Source: Gnetum montanum (lineage: Eukaryota > Streptophyta > Gnetopsida > Gnetales > Gnetaceae). Taken from it: DNA of 64,000 bases. The notes beneath the pieces were generated by a model. That model worked only from the letters and a program-made list of their open reading frames with translations. It made no database searches and was not told the DNA's origin. The translations under genes and the position numbers were made by a program. Below are positions 1 to 12,003 of the stretch, piece after piece; positions within the stretch are counted from its first letter, which is position 1; each line of letters opens with the position of its first letter. The DNA lies in NCBI GenBank assembly GCA_015680685.1, contig MNCI01030123.1, positions 1,035,522-1,099,521 on the forward strand, written 5' to 3'.

Positions 1-215
1 GAGAAAGTAATAAATAACATTAAATAAAATCCTATTCCATGCACTGTAAAGTTTATCTAGGAAGTTCGTCTTTATTGCTGTACACAACTTGTGTTCAGGT
101 ACAATGTTGCTCGAATAAAGATCCGTTCACTTTAGGACTCCTATTGCGGGCACATGGAAAATATTCTATCTCTGGAGTGATCAATCTGCCAGAGTTTCCC
201 TACTTCTAGCCTATA
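1..215 (+). mobile_element. LTR-like family copy at the left window edge (3' part)
   Basis: GTCTTTATTGCTGTACACAA, AATAAAGATCCGTTCACT and CTGCCAGAGTTTCCCTACTT match the copies at 63.9 and 60.1 kb. Its 5' part lies outside the window. Confidence 0.55.
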
Positions 216-1510
216 TTTTAAACCTAACAATCCATTCCACGACTTAAGCTTCTCTAGAAGATTCATTTTTAACTTCAAAACCCTCAAAAATATGTTTAAA
301 ACTTATGAGAAAATTATGCAAAATAGCCTCGTTGACACTATAGCATTAGCATAGTAGCTTAGTCGACATTGATGGCATACAAAAATTCTATATCTACCAT
401 GCCACCATTAGTCATTTTTCTCATTTTTCTTCAAAAAAAAGAGTTTTTGCTGAATTTAAGAGCATTTCATATTCCAAAAGCCATAACTTATTATCCGAAT
501 CTTCATTTAAACCCATTTGAAAATCTATAAGCTTCCAAAATTGAGATCTACATCATCGGGGTAGCTAAACTGCAATTTGGAAAACTTAATAACATCCTAA
601 TTTCTAAACATCTAATGTAACTAATATTAAAAATAACTAAAATTAACTAACCTTAAGGTGATTTAGTTATTCAAAGGATTCATAAATAACAAATCAATAT
701 CAACTAGGAACATAAACATTCAATGTTTTTCTAAAATAAGGCCAGGATCATAAATGCCAATTAAGGTAAAATACTCCAAATTTTTTTTAGAATTTTAACA
801 AATGATTTATCAAACATTACAAATGGCACCTAAGCCTATTCTAGAAGCCAACGGTTTGTCTCAACCAAGGATGAAGATACCAAGGAGCATACATGGATAA
901 GGACACAAACAACAAGAGCAACAATCATAAGAGTCCCATGAAACAAGACCAACATGGGAAGAATAAAAAAAGTGAAACAATTAGATAAATCCCCACTATA
1001 CAAACAAGGTAATCTATGCAAGGAGAGGTACCTCAACCACAACCAAACTTGGAGGTGATCCTTATAGAAGTCTACTAGGCAAAAATCAAATAGAAAGAGG
1101 TTTACTCAATAGTCTTGCTAGAGTCTAGCTTTGGGCCATTCATGGAGTTCCTGCCATAAGAGATGCGAGAGTAGTTACAAACCTTTCCTCTTTGGCCTAC
1201 CATCTTAGGTAGTTGGGATTGGTAGTTGGACAAGACCTACCTTTCCTAGAACAATCACCAAAAAGATGTTATGATCAAGACTAAAGATATCACCACCTCT
1301 TACTCCATTGGTGCCATAGCATAGGACTTAGGAATTCCTAACACTAGGACTCAAGTAGCAAAAGTGTCCACTAAGTTTGATGCTAAGATTAAGAAAGAAT
1401 GGATACGAGAAGTGTACACCATTGACAAGAAGGAACATGATTCTTTGTCTAAAGAAAAGAGATATATTATAAGATTATCATACAACATATCAATTTCAAA
1501 ATACAGCCTA
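216..1510. other. Unrecognised stretch with a possible decayed plus-strand coding relic
   Basis: AT-rich to about 800. From 827 a broken plus-strand frame (MAPKPILEANG ... NSLARV, VPAIRDARVVTNLSSLAYHL, VVGQDLPFLEQS) looks like an old transposon polyprotein, but no family could be named. Confidence 0.3.
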
Positions 1511-2198
1511 NNNNNNNNNNNNNNNNNNNNNNNNNNNNNNNNNNNNNNNNNNNNNNNNNNNNNNNNNNNNNNNNNNNNNNNNNNNNNNNNNNNNNNNNNN
1601 NNNNNNNNNNNNNNNNNNNNNNNNNNNNNNNNNNNNNNNNNNNNNNNNNNNNNNNNNNNNNNNNNNNNNNNNNNNNNNNNNNNNNNNNNNNNNNNNNNNN
1701 NNNNNNNNNNNNNNNNNNNNNNNNNNNNNNNNNNNNNNNNNNNNNNNNNNNNNNNNNNNNNNNNNNNNNNNNNNNNNNNNNNNNNNNNNNNNNNNNNNNN
1801 NNNNNNNNNNNNNNNNNNNNNNNNNNNNNNNNNNNNNNNNNNNNNNNNNNNNNNNNNNNNNNNNNNNNNNNNNNNNNNNNNNNNNNNNNNNNNNNNNNNN
1901 NNNNNNNNNNNNNNNNNNNNNNNNNNNNNNNNNNNNNNNNNNNNNNNNNNNNNNNNNNNNNNNNNNNNNNNNNNNNNNNNNNNNNNNNNNNNNNNNNNNN
2001 NNNNNNNNNNNNNNNNNNNNNNNNNNNNNNNNNNNNNNNNNNNNNNNNNNNNNNNNNNNNNNNNNNNNNNNNNNNNNNNNNNNNNNNNNNNNNNNNNNNN
2101 NNNNNNNNNNNNNNNNNNNNNNNNNNNNNNNNNNNNNNNNNNNNNNNNNNNNNNNNNNNNNNNNNNNNNNNNNNNNNNNNNNNNNNNNNNNNNNNNNN
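1511..2198. other. Assembly gap (688 N)
   Basis: Unknown sequence; length is as given in the assembly. Confidence 1.
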
Positions 2199-3849
2199 GC
2201 ACAAAGTAATTGTCATAAAACTAGTGAAGTCACATAGAAGTAATGGGCATTATTAGGTATTAGTGGTTAAGTGGTATTTATGGTCCATGTTAGTTGTATT
2301 ATGCTCATTCATGGAGCACTATGTGAGTGGCATTTGCTCCCATTGTTGAGGACACTCCTCTCACTCCTATAAAAGTGAGCTCTCATATTCATTATGAAAA
2401 TGGTTGAAGTGATGTGGCTAGAAATAATGTAGCATTTTATGTATGTGTGTGTGAGATCAATTCAGAATAGGTTTTACCAAGATACTCTTTTTGCTTTCTT
2501 GCTCAATATTATATCTATATGCTATTGATTTTTAAAGCTTCATGGCCTCACCTCAAAATATCTTTCATTCTTGTAGAAGCTCTCATAGGTAAAAGTTCTC
2601 ACATCATAGGACAAGGTGATTACGTAAGTTGTTCTTAATGTGATCTCAATATTTAGTGCTTATTCTCTTCATTTTTTGCTTACAATCACTTTCATTCTCA
2701 TAGTGTTCTCTCAATTAGAAAGATCAATGCTTTCATTTGAAGAAAGGAATATTAGGATGCAAAAGATAAGCCTATAACTGTTGTTTTGATGTTTTATAAC
2801 TTTGGGCAATCTATCTATTTATGCATGCAAAGCTCTGAAAAATTTGCCTCCTCCAAATTTCTCAATTTGAATGTACTTCAAGGGTTTTAGCAATTTTGGT
2901 AAATCTAATTGATTTGATGAAGTACTTTGTTGTTTTACTTTGATTCAAGCCTCATTGATAATGCTCAGAGGACATAAAAATGTATTGTGAAGATTGTTTG
3001 TCAGATCAAATTTTGTTGCAGTGTCTAGAGCAAAACGAAAATTCTTCATTCATACCCATTTCCACTAAACCTGCAAAACCATGACATCACCACAACTTAT
3101 GGTGAGTGTATTTCAAAAACTAGATAAACAACAACTCATGATTACCTCATGGTCTAACCTTACATTGACTACAATTCAAGGTTCGCTTGTGGTCTACATT
3201 AAAATTTCAAAAATGCTTTAGGAGGCTTAGAACATGTATTTTAACTCAACTATGACTATTGATGCACTTATGGTCTTCCTTCATGACCTTACCATAGCTC
3301 AAGTTCAACAACCACGACCCATGGTGGACTTCTTGTTGGCATATTACATTTGTTTTGGCTTATTTGCAAGACCATAACTGTTGGAGAAGCTCCACAACCT
3401 GATTGGGATCAATAATAACAACTCATAGTCAACACATATTGTAATATCACTACCAAATCTCAATTTGTGGTGCTACTCCAATTGGTCTTTTTAAAAACAT
3501 ATGGAGCTCAAATTTCAAGGATAGACTCACCTCAAAGTCCTTATTCCATTGCAAAAATTTGAAAGTCTAATTAGTGGTAGAGAATTCCAAGATTGAAGAT
3601 GTTATAGTCAAGACATCAAATTTGCATAAACCTCCTATGATCCAATCTTCCACTATGCCAACTCCAATAATTTGAAGTTTCCTAACTTCACAATTCAAAT
3701 TACATTACAAAAAATAAGATACCAAAAATAACAACCAATTAAGATTTTTATAACCATAAAGTGAATTAACTTTTTTGCCACTAAAAAGTCATCCTGGTAA
3801 TACCCAAATGTCATAAATGTAAAGCTTCAAACCACACATTAACAACTAA
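2199..3849. other. No gene seen; possible LTR promoter at the start
   Basis: CTCCTATAAAAGTGAGCTCT (about 2357-2390) resembles an LTR promoter, but no partner LTR or coding part was found. The rest is AT-rich. Confidence 0.3.
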
Positions 3850-4190
3850 GCTACGTTTCTATTGAAATATAAATTTATTCCGCAATGCCCAGAGTATTAT
3901 CACAATGCAAGGTAAATTAGTTTTCCATGTTAATTTCTTCAATTGATTTCCACCAATAATATTCCATTGTTTTACCAAATCATTAAATAATACATTGAAA
4001 GGCTTCCTTCTTTTAAAAATTTATACTTAAAGATCCTATATAGATTGAGCAAAAGGACAAGACACTAAAACATTATCAATATCCTCCAAAACACCATATC
4101 TAGGACATTTATCATAGCCAATAATGCCTATCCTAGAAAGAGTCAATAATTCATTAGATACATCCTTGTTCATAAATAATTTAAATCTAG
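3850..4190 (-). pseudogene. LINE zf-RVT relic
   Basis: On the minus strand: YDKCPRYGVLEDIDNVLVSC, PFAQSI, later TWKTNLPCIVIILWALRNKF, IFQ. This is the zinc-binding tail of a plant LINE ORF2 (CP.CG..ED..H.L..CPFA), with the second Cys changed to Tyr. No other part of the element is recognisable. Confidence 0.5.
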
Positions 4191-4344
4191 TGTTAAAGCT
4201 CTACAAAGTGATATGTTGCTTGAGGTACAACTCGATATACTAAGGGGAGCTACAATACTATTGCCAAAGGGATACATTGGCATACCATTCAATGATGAAA
4301 TAACATTGTTTGTTGATCAATGAAGCCTTAGTTACAAGTTCTCT

Positions 4345-4500
4345 ATGTTAGAGGGTGTTGGAATCTGAAATAAGTGAAACATAGGTACACCCCAAGATTT
4401 ATAGAAGCTTACAACTCAATGTCACCTGGTAAAATTGAACTTGTGACCAGGGGTTACTAGGCTAAGACCCATACCACTAAGTTATTAAAAAGAGTAAAGC
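4345..4500 (-). repeat. tRNA-derived SINE, copy 1
   Basis: On the minus strand: AGTGGTATGGGTCTTAGCC (A-box-like), GGTCACAAGTTCAATTTTACC (B-box-like), body ending TAAATCTTGGGGTGTACCTA. Reverse complement of copy 2 at 4893-5030. Confidence 0.55.
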
Positions 4501-4892
4501 AATATATATTTCAAAATACCTCAAAACAATTAAAGCCCCATTACAATTAAAGCAATATATATTTTTTTCTCACATGTTGATTGAATTATGTTTCTGTTAT
4601 CATTAAAAATATATCAATTATTTGTAACTTCATGTCTAGTAAGAAGCTTTATTACAATGAATAGAATAGTATATATAACACACAAATTTCAAATCCAACA
4701 TCCCCTAATATCCTTATTACATAAGTGTTTATTACTTACCTACACCCATGATCCTAAGACACAATAATATGAACTAGTAAGATAAAATAATATGAACCAA
4801 TGGCCTTATGATTTGAGAGCAATACAACACAAAATACATTTTAACAAATTAAATAATCAAATCTATCATAAAATCATTCTTTTAACAATGAA

Positions 4893-5030
4893 ATGTTAAC
4901 CTAGTGATACGGGTCTTGGTCTGATAACCCCAGGTCACAAGTTCAATTTTACCATGTAACACTGAGTTATAAACTTCTATAAATCTTAGGGTGTACCTAT
5001 GTTTCAATTATTTCAAGTTCCAACATAAAA
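4893..5030 (+). repeat. tRNA-derived SINE, copy 2
   Basis: AGTGATACGGGTCTTGGTC, GGTCACAAGTTCAATTTTACC, TAAATCTTAGGGTGTACCTA; about 85% like copy 1 by eye, in opposite orientation 390 bp away. Confidence 0.55.
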
Positions 5031-5139
5031 CCATTCTTTTTAAGGAGAAAAAAACAACATAAATCCTATTCTCCAACCCTATTTACCAACTCTATACTCC
5101 ATGTATGATAAGAATCTTATCACGCATCAAAGAATCTTG

Positions 5140-5215
5140 ACTTAATAACCCTAAATTAGAGGTTCAATCCCCTAGGCAACATTGAGTTATAAATTTTAAG
5201 GGAAAAATCCCATAA
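5140..5215 (+). repeat. SINE-like fragment, copy 3
   Basis: GACTTAATAACCCTAAATTA, GAGGTTCAATCCCCTAGGCA, AACATTGAGTTATAAATTTT: the B-box and body of the same SINE as copies 1 and 2, just 5' of family A copy E1. Confidence 0.4.
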
Positions 5216-5537
5216 AACAAAATTTAAAACTAGGATACCAATGGGCCTAATATGTATAATTAACACCTTTAAATGTTACTACTATGTTTTAATAAAAATT
5301 AAACTATTTTACCATGTTCAAGATCCTATAATTTGCCATGGATATGTACAATGTCAAAATGAGGGGAGACATGGAGGAAAGAATGGACAGGAGTAGGAGT
5401 GCTCGAAGTGAGCGAGCATGGGATGGTGGGCTCAAAGGCTAGGGCGAGGCAAGTGCGCAAGGTGGGAGCTTAGCAGTGGAGAATAGGTAGGCTGGTGAGT
5501 TGGACTCCAGAGGGGCTACCGGTGGGAAGGAGGCATT

Positions 5538-6560
5538 GTGGAGGCCTTTTTCACGAAGGTGGTAGGTGGAGCATTTGGAGGTTCGGGCATGGGTTTTGAT
5601 GGTGGTGCTCAATCGAGTGGGAGACAAGAGGTTGGAGGCGTTGAGACTTGTGTGCAAAGGGATGGATCTTTGTGGCTCCAAATCAAAGTGGTACCTAGAG
5701 AGGGACTTCAAACATTGGAGTGCAACTTGATAGAGAAATTTTTGTCTGTAGGTGTGTCCCTTAAGCTTGAGGTGGTCAAGAAGTGGACAACAACACAATG
5801 GAATTTCTTCTTGATGGTCATGTCTAGCATTCTTGGACAACTTCTGTTGTTCATTTTCCCAGTGGTCAACAATAGGGACAGTGTTTTGGTCAGCAATCCA
5901 TGGTTCTTCAGAGCAAGGGGTCTAGCATTGATAACATGGCAATCGAGAGCTCATCAAGACCCAAATCTATTTTCTCAGGCATCAATTTGGATCCACATTT
6001 CTGAAATACCCTAGAAAATGTGGACACCAACTTTCCTTACAGTTTTAGCGGGGAGTTTTGAAAAGTTCATTTCTTTTGATAAACCCACATCTTTGATAGA
6101 TAAAATGGGGTATGCATGGTTTTGTGTGTGGTGTTCACTAGTGTCCAAGGATTTGGTTCAAGAGGCTGTCTTGGACATGCCCTTAGGAGAAGAGTAGATA
6201 CAAGTGAAATATGAAAATGTCATGGGCAATGGACCTGTGGAACAATGCACAACACAGGCACCTTGTGGTGTGTGGAAAAGGAGGGCATGCCACTGCATCC
6301 TGTTGGGGGTGCCACTAGGCTTAGGGCTTCAAGCATGCGAAGGGGGGTTGAATGACAGCTACCCAACGGAAGGGAAAGAATCCCACAAAGGATCAATCCC
6401 AGCTCCTAGCCTTGGGGTTGGTTCAAAAATTATCAATAGTGATGGAAGTTTCCACAATGGTGGAGGGGGCGAGGGGGCCCCCCACTAGAAAGGGGAGTGC
6501 CAAGAAAGGAACCACCCAGCCAAGGATAGTTCCCCGCCCCCCTACAAGGTCATGTAAAAG
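5538..6560 (+). pseudogene. E1 ORF1 relic (DUF4283-like plus zinc knuckle)
   Basis: The open stretch 5538-6014 has the layout of plant LINE ORF1: a DUF4283-like core ending in NPWFFRARGLALITWQ, where family members have a similar WFF...L..W motif. A frameshifted zinc knuckle (CGKGGHATASC) follows near 6270-6300. ORF1 proteins bind the element RNA. Several stops and frame changes break it. Confidence 0.6.
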
Positions 6561-6984
6561 AAGGGGCCAGTATCCCCCATTTGTGTTGAAATGAAACCTA
6601 ACACAACGATTCTGGCAATAAAGCGTCGACAACGGAAAGTGAAACTTTGATTTCTGCCTCCCCGAGGTTGCCTGTTAGAGGGGAGAATGTGACCCTCCAA
6701 AATGTTGGGGGGTTAGGGGAGGATTTTCACCCTTGAAAAGTTGGGTGTCACTTTTCAAGGGGAGCCCTCTACATCCATGGATGAGATCCTGAGAGGAGGT
6801 GTTTCCTTGAGGGGGGTGGGGGAGGTGGAGGTCAAGGGGGGAGGATTTCTCATCTCCCCTAAATTAAAAAGGTCAATGGACCAATGGGATCTAATGTCTG
6901 CACTAAGTAAACATAACAAGATGTTAATTTGGAGGCCCAGACGACCATCCAAGATGTTTATAAACATCGATCTTCTAGTAGACC

Positions 6985-9640
6985 ATGAGGATTCTGTCAT
7001 GGAATTGTAGGGGACAAGGTACCCCCCCTTCAAATGTCATATCCTACAAGAAATGGTGGCTAAAGAGCACTGTGAGGTGGTGAGTTTGCAAGAGACCAAA
7101 GTTCAACAACAGATATTTCATTGGTTGCAATGGCCAGGTTGGAACTCCCATTGTGTGCCATGTTAGGGGAGGGCTAGATGCTTAGCAATGTTGTTGAAGT
7201 GGCCTTTCGAGGTGGTTGATGATTCCCAATGGAGCATTAGTATTCATCTTCAACAAAAAGGTTTGTGGATTACGAATTTCTATGGGGCTTAGCAATGGAA
7301 GGAACGCTTGCAAGAACTAGAATGAATTGTGCCCCTAATTGCAAATTGGAAACAATGGATTTTAGTTGGGGATATCAACCAACGGCTACATACGTGGGAA
7401 AAGTCTAATGGGGATATATTGGAACCTATCAAGGCTCAACAATTTTAGGATTCTCTAATAGCCCATGGGCTGGTGGATGTGGAGATTAGGAGATGTTAGT
7501 TCATGTGGTGCAATCAAAGAAAAGGTCATGACAGGATCATGACTAGAATTGATTGAGATTGGATAGGTTTGAGCATGCATATGGATAAGGTGGTGATTGT
7601 CGTCCTTGGGAAAGAGAGAGTTGCTTCAGACCATTAGCCTCTTGTTTGTTTACTAGGTCTCCAAGAGGATAGGGAGCCTAGACCGTTTAGATTTGAGCAA
7701 TCTTGGTTGACGAAACCATGGCTAAGACCGTTGGTTGAGTATATTTGGGGGGCCTATCATTCAGATAGTGACCCTTGGGATTTTCTCAAACAAGGGCTGA
7801 TGTTGCTAAAGCACCACATTCTAGGAATCAAGTTTGCAGATAAGTACTCATTTCAATACGATTGTGGGCATCTCCTATGGCATTTGGAGTAGATTCAGAG
7901 GGAGTAGGAGTTGAATTAGGCTCAAGAAGATGATGAAGGGGAGGTACTGAGGAAGCTTCATGCATCGAACAAGGAAGAGGAGGTCTCCTAGAGGTAGAGG
8001 GAACATGCATGATGGCTCTGAGAGGGTGATAGGAATATGCGTTTCTTTTTCATTGTGGCTCATTCGACTCATATGTCCAAGCAGATACCTTGTATTACTA
8101 AGGGAGGAAAGACAGTGAAGGGGAAACATGCAATGTCCTAGGCTCTACTAAAGTACTAGTCTAAGATTTGGTAGTAGAGAGAGACAAAACCGATCTCCAT
8201 CGATATTACATAGGTGATTGGGAAGGAAGATAACCGACTGTTGCTGGTGTCATTTACCAAGGTTGAGTTGGGCTTGGGGTTGGGGGGGTGGGCATGTGGA
8301 GCGCTACACTCTATGAAGGAGGGAAGCGTGTTGAGTCCTAATGGGTGGCTAGTGGAGTTCTTCTAGACCTTTTTTGATGTGATGGGGGAGAATATCTTAG
8401 GCACAATTAACTGCTCTCGGTTGGTGCTAATCCCAATGTCAATTAATCCTTTCAGCCCGACATACTTCTGTCCCATTGGAGTGTGTAACAGTCTGCTCTA
8501 ACTATTTATAAAACTGTTGGTAGCATGACTAACAACTTTGATGCAGCGACTGGTTAGAGAACAAGAAGTAGGTTTTGTCAAAGGGAGGTATTTACAAGAT
8601 TAGACTATTTTGGTACAGGAGTTGATGCACTCGCTTTAGTTGACTAAATTTCCACATATGTGTTTGAAATTGGATATCACCAAAGCTTATGACACAGTCT
8701 CCTAAAGGGCACTTCAGGAAATCATGTTGCGTAAAGGTTTTCATCCACATTTTGTGAAATTGTGTTTGTGTATCCAACAATTGGACGCTTTTTCTTTGGA
8801 TATGATGGGGGGACTTTGGGGGTTTGCCTCCCTTGGTAGGGGGTTGAGACAAGGGGATCCCTTGTTACCTTATCTTTTTATTTTGGTTATGGATGCTATG
8901 AGCACGTATTGCTTGTCGAAAGGGGTTAGAGGACTAGGTGTTGGAGGCATGAATTGCTTAGTGGAGCACTATGTTAACAATACTTTCCTTTTTTCTAGGG
9001 TCGCAATTCCTCAAGTCCTTGCTATTAACTAAGCACTTCTCAGAATGGCCAAAGAGGTTGGCCTGGAGGTCAACAGAGGTAAATCCATGGAAAATCTTCT
9101 TAATGTTGATCCGATGGTGCAGGGGAGAATTGTACAGTTGTTGGGGGTTTTACCGAGATCCAGGGAAGACACTTACCTTGGCTTACCATCGTATGATTGA
9201 CATAGACGGCAAGTTTGGAAAAGCCTTATTAGAAGAACGCAAGAAAGAGTTCGTCACTGGACTACTCGATTTCTTTCCTGTGCAATGTGTTTACTTCTAG
9301 CTTCATCAGTTCTTCAAGCTATTATGACTCAATTCACAGTGTCTGCCGCTTTCCCTCCAACTAAGCTTACGAAGAAAATTGACTAACTAGTTCAAAATTT
9401 CACATGGTCGAGGGTAAAGGGGATGGCTGGATGCATCTTGTTGCTTGGGATACCATGGCCAGACCAAAGCATGTGGGGGGTCTAGGGCTGCTACATTTTA
9501 CATGTCTTTGCCATGGGTGTTTAGGGGTTACTGAGGCAAATGTGTGATCAAGGCCTATACTCAACCTAGTGGGTTCGGAGTATGCACCATAAATACCATA
9601 AATAGGTGCCCAAGTTGACCTTAGACCCTATGTGGCAAGA
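6985..9640 (+). pseudogene. E1 ORF2 relic (endonuclease and reverse transcriptase)
   Basis: Starts MRILSWNCRGQG, the classic start of a plant L1 apurinic endonuclease, followed by LQETK, VGDIN and SDH-type motifs. RT blocks are recognisable: GFVKGRYLQ, LKLDITKAYDTVS (about 8660-8700), RGLRQGDPLLPYLFIL (about 8840-8885). The catalytic YxDD block reads YVNN (about 8970). About 30 in-frame stops make it non-functional; many lie where the E3 copy has Gln or Trp. Confidence 0.8.
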
Positions 9641-10660
9641 TGCGATAGTTCTCGTGGACTAGTTTTTCATTCACTCCAACAATGCATGAAAGTTGCTAGG
9701 TGTACATTTTAGCTTCCTACATTGCCTCCGAAGAGGGTATGCAATGAATTTACCCTGCTACTTTTTGAGGGTTTTGCATCAAAGGAGGCAAGGAACTCAT
9801 TCGAGGCCTACTGTAACGCTTTCACGGGCAATGCAAGGAGGGTTGCCACCAAGAGGCCCCCAGAATGCTACCTAGGGCTTCAACAATCGAAGCCATGTAT
9901 GGGCAACAAAGAAGGCACTATGTTCCACCTTCAATGGTGGACATTTCTACCAATACAGATGGTCAAAGGGGTCTACTTCAAGGGGAAGATCAAATTGGGG
10001 GATTTTGGGATGGATGAGGTGGGGGGTCATTGCATCCCCAAGGAGTGGAGATACCCCCAAGGGTCTCTAGATCTCTAACTAGGTTGGGGCCAAGGGTGAA
10101 GCAAAAGCCTCAAGAGTGTTAAGGCTAGTGGCAAGACCAAAGGCGATGGGACATAGACGAGCAAAAGATCATGCAATTTGGACAAAGGCTGAGGCAACAA
10201 GAGGAGTTTCAACTAGAGTTGAAACGTCTAACTCAACGATATGAGTCAAAAAGGGCAAAAAAAAAATGCATCACAACTTGGCAAAGGTAGGCTCTAGAAG
10301 ATGAGCTTAGGCAATAGATCTAAGAAGAGCTCCAAGTGAATGGTAGTCTCCAAGAAAAGCAAGTGGGGAAGGAGCAAGGGAGAGGAGGAGAGAAGTAAGA
10401 GAAGGTGCAGATCCAAGAGCAACTTGACTGAGCCCATGAAAATACTGTGTTCTTGGCTACGCAAGAGGCGATGCCCCTACATCATTTTGAACATCAAGCA
10501 CAACACACCATGGGTTGTGCTACGAAGGCACTTCTGGCATCAAAGTGACAAGTTGCATCCCAATGGAGAGGGCAACACGATGGAGCAAGCACAAGAGGCA
10601 AATTTCGAGTTTCAACAAGCAGTGGCCTTTGTCCCCAAGTTTTTGGAGATGTTGATCTAA
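9600..10660 (+). pseudogene. E1 extra 3' module (Athila-like domain and coiled coil)
   Basis: Begins near VPKLTLDPMWQDAIVLVD, then KLLGVHFSFLHCLRRG and NLPCYFL, aligning with E2, E3 and E4. Downstream is a Glu/Gln/Arg-rich coiled coil (about 10170-10440), then WLRKRRCPYIIL, a W..LRRHFW motif, KLHPNGEG and FEFQQAVAFV, ending at TAA 10658-10660. The first part resembles the plant transposon protein domain of Athila-type ORF1; this is inference from pattern. Stops and frame changes break it. Confidence 0.55.
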
Positions 10661-10680
10661 TGTACATAATATGATTAATT

Positions 10681-11574
10681 CATGCCTGGATTTTCTCCAA
10701 AAAATCATCTAAATTATTAAATTATTAGACAAGCTCAATTTCAACAATGTTTTGCATAAGGTTTATGTATTATTATATTTAAATCTAATTTAGAGAATGC
10801 AAACGATATGCCTCCCATAAAGATGGGAAAGGCTTAGATATTAATATATTTAAATCTAAATTGTAGAACTAAATGCCTTACAATCCACAATCTATAAATA
10901 AAGATGCAATAAAAAATACGTATAAATCTAGAACATGAAATTTTATCCCTTAACATTACACCATGAATTGACGACAAACTATTTTATGCATTCTACCTGT
11001 GTTAAAACTTTGCGGCTCGATGTGAAGAAAATGATTGCACTAATCCAACAAAAATGCCACTCTAAATATGCAATCCGTGTGTCCAATCGCCGGTTGCATA
11101 TCTGATACCCATTTCCAGATCAAGTTATCTATGTTTCCAAGGGAAAGTTCAATCAATCAATTAATAACTCGTAGTCAACTTCCACGACATCATGGACATA
11201 AAACATTCTACATCAAGTGCTGTCACGAATCAGGAAATCTGATAAACAGAAGCTGGGATAAAACCTAAAGAATTTTCCATTATTCAAGGATTACTGTTTT
11301 GGACTGAGGCCCAAAGTTAGCTCAAGAAGCGTTCTTTAAGAAAAATACCTTCCATGGCAGCACCACGTTTCACACCAAAACAACCGGAACAGGGTTTCCA
11401 GATTTTAAACCAAGAAATGGTACGGAAACATCACGCATAATATTGCAGTAAGCAATATTTTGTAGGGTTGTTAAGCATATACCTCTTCCTCAGCTGGAAA
11501 ATAGACGTACCAAAACACATGTACAATTTGCCGATATTTGTTGTAGAAAGGAAATCTGAAATGAACAATTCATT
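10681..11574. other. No gene seen between E1 and the host gene 3' end
   Basis: AT-rich sequence with only short ORFs. It may include the distal 3' UTR of the host gene. Confidence 0.5.
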
Positions 11575-11580
11575 TTTATT
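11575..11580 (-). promoter_or_regulatory. Candidate polyadenylation signal of the DUF3755 gene
   Basis: AATAAA on the minus strand, about 245 nt downstream of the stop codon. The position suits a plant 3' UTR, but no transcript evidence is available here. Confidence 0.4.
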
Positions 11581-11825
11581 TCACTTCCAATGTTACCTTT
11601 CATATACAAGAAAAGCCTGCCTGTTTCTAATTAGAACAATATATGATAGTGTTTCTGTTTTTGTTTTGTTTTTCTCGTTTGTAAGAATGGTTGGTCAAAA
11701 CAAAATGTAGGTATCCTCTACATGTAAAATCACAGTTCATCGCAATTCCTGCTTCAAATGCATGTTTGAGCCATCCAATACAATACCCTGCAGATAATCA
11801 TGATTTCATAATATACGACCAGGAA

Positions 11826-12003
11826 TTAAAAACCTCCGGAACAATAAATTTCTACATTGGATAAAAGTACATGTGAATATTTTAAAAAATGACTGCTTAG
11901 GCATGCCTGAGATTGAGGTGGGAGAATTCTGCATGCAAGAGTCTCATCTATAGTAACAGGAAGTGGTGGCATCTGACTCATCACCCCCGGCATATCCTTC
12001 ATG
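11826..12003 (-). CDS. Last coding exon (7) of the DUF3755 gene
   Basis: 178 nt after the acceptor TATTTTGGACAG. It encodes residues 204-261: MKDMPGVMSQMPPLPVTIDE, then ACRILPPQ, and a less conserved tail ending GGF before TAA at 11826-11828. The family core ends near RILPP, so the last 20-odd residues may be specific to this lineage. Confidence 0.92.

Larger units (their letters stand above)
5350..10680 (+). mobile_element. Family A LINE copy E1, decayed, downstream of the host gene
   Basis: An old non-LTR retrotransposon with ORF1, endonuclease/RT ORF2 and the extra 3' module. It carries about 30 in-frame stops, mostly TAG, plus frameshifts. Only about 360 bp separate the RT C-terminal part (near 9280) from the 3' module (near 9640), against about 1.1 kb in E3, so the zf-RVT part is largely deleted. 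The 5' end near 5350 is approximate, and the A-rich 3' tail seen in other copies was not found. Confidence 0.8.

Noticed and set aside
1351-2216. ORFs spanning the first gap
   Set aside because: They exist only because N codons contain no stops.
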